NCBI GenBank assembly: GCA_020057985.1
Contig: JAGVEU010000510.1
Coordinates: 1 to 6,788, forward strand
Origin: Calditrichota bacterium
GTDB lineage: Bacteria > Electryoneota > RPQS01
Reading direction: 5' to 3'
DNA length: 6,788 nucleotides
Shown here piece by piece: positions 4,901 through 6,788 of the stretch (positions are counted from its first letter, which is position 1; every line of letters starts with the position of its first letter). The notes under the pieces were generated by a model, which saw nothing but the letters and a program-made list of their open reading frames with translations, was not told the origin of the DNA and did not search any database. Made by a program: the position numbers and the translations under genes.

Positions 4901-6523
4901 GTGCCTTCTCCGTTCGCGCAAATAAAAAGTAACTGGAAATCCGGCGTCACCGTCTCACTGGTGTCGCTTCCGCTCGCCATTTCCCTCGGAGTGGCAGCGG
5001 GCGCGACTCCACTGATGGGAGTAATCACGGCGGTATGGGCTGGGTTGGTTGCGGCGCTCCTTGGCGGCAGTCACTATAATGTCATCGGCCCGACCGGCGC
5101 GCTTTCCGGAATCCTCGCCACCTATGCCATCATCCACGGCGCGGAGGCTCTCCCGCTATTGGCCATCTTCAGTGGTGTCGTCACACTCGGGATCTTCGCG
5201 TTGCGTTGGGAGAAGTACTTCATCCTGATACCGGCCAGTGTGATTCATGGCTTCACCCTCGGAGTGGCTTTCATCATTGCGCTCAATCAACTGAATTTCG
5301 CGCTTGGTCTCTCCGGTCTGAGGATTCACGAGGATTTTTTTGACAACGTTGTGGAGTCGTTACTTCACCTTTCTCGGACCCACGTTCCGACGTTGATTCT
5401 GTTTGCACTCGGCTTCATTTTTCTGAAAACCGCGAGCAAATTCATTCCGCAAATTCCGGTGGCTGCTCTCCTTGCCCCTATTGGAATTCTGCTTGGATAC
5501 TTTGGCGAAAAGCACATGCTTCCGTTCGCGTTTGAAACGCTTGGCTCACGCTTCGATGACATCGCCGGTCACCCGTGGGCGCCCATCAGCTTCTCTTTCA
5601 GCCTGATCAATAAGTCAGCCCTCATCGCCGGTTTGACCGTCAGTGTGGTCGCCATTCTGGAAACCCTGATCTCCGCCAAAATCGCCGATGGCATGACCAA
5701 CACAAGATCAGACCAACGCAAAGAGGTGCTCGGGCTTGGGGTAGCCAATATCGCTTCAGGTTTCATGGGCGGAATTCCTGCCACCGCCGCACTCGCCCGC
5801 ACTGCTCTAAACGTGCGCAGCGGAGCCACCCACCGTACCTCAGCCGGAATCAATGCTGTGGTTATCGCTGTGATCGCGCTGGTCTTTCTGCCCTTCTTCA
5901 AGTATTTGCCCCTTGCGCTCGTGGCTTCGATGCTCGTCCTTGTCGCTGTGCAAATGGTGGAACATGAGCATTTCCGCCACCTTTATCGCCATGACAAAAC
6001 CGCCTTTGCCTTGTCACTGGTGGTTGCTCTGATCACGGTCATCGAAGATCCCATCGTGGGCATCATGGTCGGTGCAGTTGTATCGCTGCTCCTCTTTGTC
6101 AACACCATCTCCAAAGCTCAGGGCGAAATCACGCTGAAGAAAAACAAGCAGGTGCTCGGGCGGTTCCAACCTCACGAATTGAAGGATCTTGAAGATCACG
6201 GCGACATGCTGGTCTATCGTTTCGCCGGACAGTTGACTTACATCAGCGCTCAAGCGCATATTCAAACCATTAGCGAGATTACCAGCTCACCGCGGGTTGT
6301 GATTCTGAGTCTCCGCAATCTGTTCTATCTCGATGTGGACGGCCTCGATGCCATCGCCGAAATCATCGAAATGCTCGAATCCAAAGGCAAGAAAGTCGGC
6401 TTGTCCGGCATCAATCCTCTAATTGCTCCACTCATCGAGAATGCCGACTGGTATCCCCGCTTACTTGATGCCAAGCGAGTCTTCCCTACAACCTCGCAAG
6501 CCCTCGAGGTCAACTGGGAATAA
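4901..6523 (+). CDS. SulP family anion transporter with STAS domain
   Basis: This is an inner-membrane SLC26/SulP permease of 540 residues, typical for the family. Members move sulfate, bicarbonate, or other anions, often with Na+ or H+; the substrate cannot be read from this sequence. Residues 16-400 hold multiple hydrophobic segments. The conserved first helix is at about 18-40 (L-P-L-A-I-S-L-G-V-A-A-G), the G-P-T-G-A-L-S-G motif at 63-70, and the signature region at 253-318 (E-T-L-I-S-A-K, then G-V-A-N-I-A-S-G-F-M-G-G-I-P-A-T-A-A-L-A-R, then N-V-R-S-G-A). Residues about 420-540 are the cytoplasmic STAS domain, with L-D-V-D-G at 477-481 where Ser or Thr often occurs. The GTG at 4901 is used because an in-frame stop lies at 4889 and the first transmembrane helix follows shortly. 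No normal ribosome binding site is present; the nearest G-rich tract (4881-4885) belongs to the repeat and is 15 bases away. It is read in the same direction as fic, 112 bases downstream, with no functional link evident. Confidence 0.93.
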   Translation: MPSPFAQIKSNWKSGVTVSLVSLPLAISLGVAAGATPLMGVITAVWAGLVAALLGGSHYNVIGPTGALSGILATYAIIHGAEALPLLAIFSGVVTLGIFALRWEKYFILIPASVIHGFTLGVAFIIALNQLNFALGLSGLRIHEDFFDNVVESLLHLSRTHVPTLILFALGFIFLKTASKFIPQIPVAALLAPIGILLGYFGEKHMLPFAFETLGSRFDDIAGHPWAPISFSFSLINKSALIAGLTVSVVAILETLISAKIADGMTNTRSDQRKEVLGLGVANIASGFMGGIPATAALARTALNVRSGATHRTSAGINAVVIAVIALVFLPFFKYLPLALVASMLVLVAVQMVEHEHFRHLYRHDKTAFALSLVVALITVIEDPIVGIMVGAVVSLLLFVNTISKAQGEITLKKNKQVLGRFQPHELKDLEDHGDMLVYRFAGQLTYISAQAHIQTISEITSSPRVVILSLRNLFYLDVDGLDAIAEIIEMLESKGKKVGLSGINPLIAPLIENADWYPRLLDAKRVFPTTSQALEVNWE

Positions 6524-6530
6524 TCTTTTT

Positions 6531-6592
6531 TCCCGCTTACGGGGGACTCTTTCTCTTTCCCCCCGCTTTAGCGGGGGGAATTGAAGGGGGGT
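6531..6592. repeat. C-run/G-run hairpin repeats after sulP
   Basis: A degenerate first unit has CCCG (6532-6535), loop CTTA, CGGG (6540-6543) and GGAC. The second unit has a strong hairpin TTCCCCCCGC (6557-6566), loop TTTA, GCGGGGGGAA (6571-6580), then TTGAA and GGGGGG (6586-6591). The plan matches the pair at 4811-4886. The strong hairpin starts 34 bases after the sulP stop and may protect or end the transcript, but no T-run follows. Confidence 0.6.
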
Positions 6593-6788
6593 CAATCATC
6601 AACAAAGTATAGTACTTCTCAAAAGCATGTTGCGATGTTGTCTCCAAGAGCCGCCATTACTAGAAGTTTGGCCGACAACCCCCTTTATTAGTTGAGTCTT
6701 TTTTTGGGGTTGATGCGTAGAAGGGGAAAGGCCTCAACTGGAGTTTTCGATGTTAGGGAAAGATCCCCGTCAGCGGACGATTCACACG
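6593..6788. other. Intergenic tail with no identifiable feature
   Basis: I see no open reading frame, RNA gene or clear terminator. A weak inverted repeat CAACCCC (6676-6682) / GGGGTTG (6706-6712) spans a 23-base, T-rich loop. The last 30 bases (AGATCCCC, GTCAGCGGACG) are loosely similar in wording to the repeat at 55-86 but not enough to call a copy. Confidence 0.3.

Noticed and set aside
4901..6523. Composite transposon carrying sulP between the flanking repeats
   Set aside because: The repeats are short and imperfect, no target-site duplication or transposase is seen, and similar repeats are likely to be scattered in the genome.
6676..6712. Possible terminator CAACCCC/GGGGTTG
   Set aside because: The T-run is in the loop before the 3' arm and not after it, and the 23-base loop is long; no gene clearly ends here.

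Overview
The window looks like bacterial chromosome from an uncultured, environmental, Gram-negative-type lineage. Two secreted-protein genes suggest the wider FCB group or a neighbouring candidate phylum. One carries repeated D-P-G-x-G-N-G motifs plus a fibronectin-III-like domain. The other is a right-handed beta-helix protein ending in a D-I-G-x-Y-G motif. Good Shine-Dalgarno sites (AGGAG, AAAGGA, AGAGG) argue against Bacteroidota proper, which mostly lack them. The taxon call is an inference and weak.

Layout. Bases 1-124 hold no gene but a cluster of palindromic and short tandem intergenic repeats. Bases 125-2232 (minus strand) are a two-gene operon for exported proteins. Its first gene, read from 2232, is split by a one-base frameshift in a five-C tract near 1986-1990. 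Its second gene, a beta-helix protein, starts 10 bases after the first gene's stop. Bases 2233-2703 separate this operon from a divergent superoxide dismutase gene. This gap holds an AT-rich palindrome with a possible promoter, a 99-bp REPIN-like element (two REP-type hairpins in opposite orientation, each with a GTAG head), a TCATC[C/G]T heptamer array and a possible 8-codon leader ORF. The dismutase (2704-3294, plus) belongs to a divergent Fe/Mn family and is followed by a textbook intrinsic terminator (3392-3425).

After an AT-rich leader comes a class II Fic-family protein (3625-4788, plus) with an intact catalytic motif, an N-terminal inhibitory motif and a C-terminal winged-helix-like region. 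A SulP-family anion transporter with a STAS domain (4901-6523, plus) is bracketed on both sides by related C-run/G-run hairpin repeats. Bases 6593-6788 hold nothing I can assign.

The genes do not form one obvious pathway. The left operon is a surface or secretion module; sod, fic and sulP look like separate transcription units. I see no complete undescribed system. The most notable points are the REPIN-like element, the frameshifted secreted protein, the shortened metal-site helix of the dismutase, and the number of small palindromic repeat families packed between genes.
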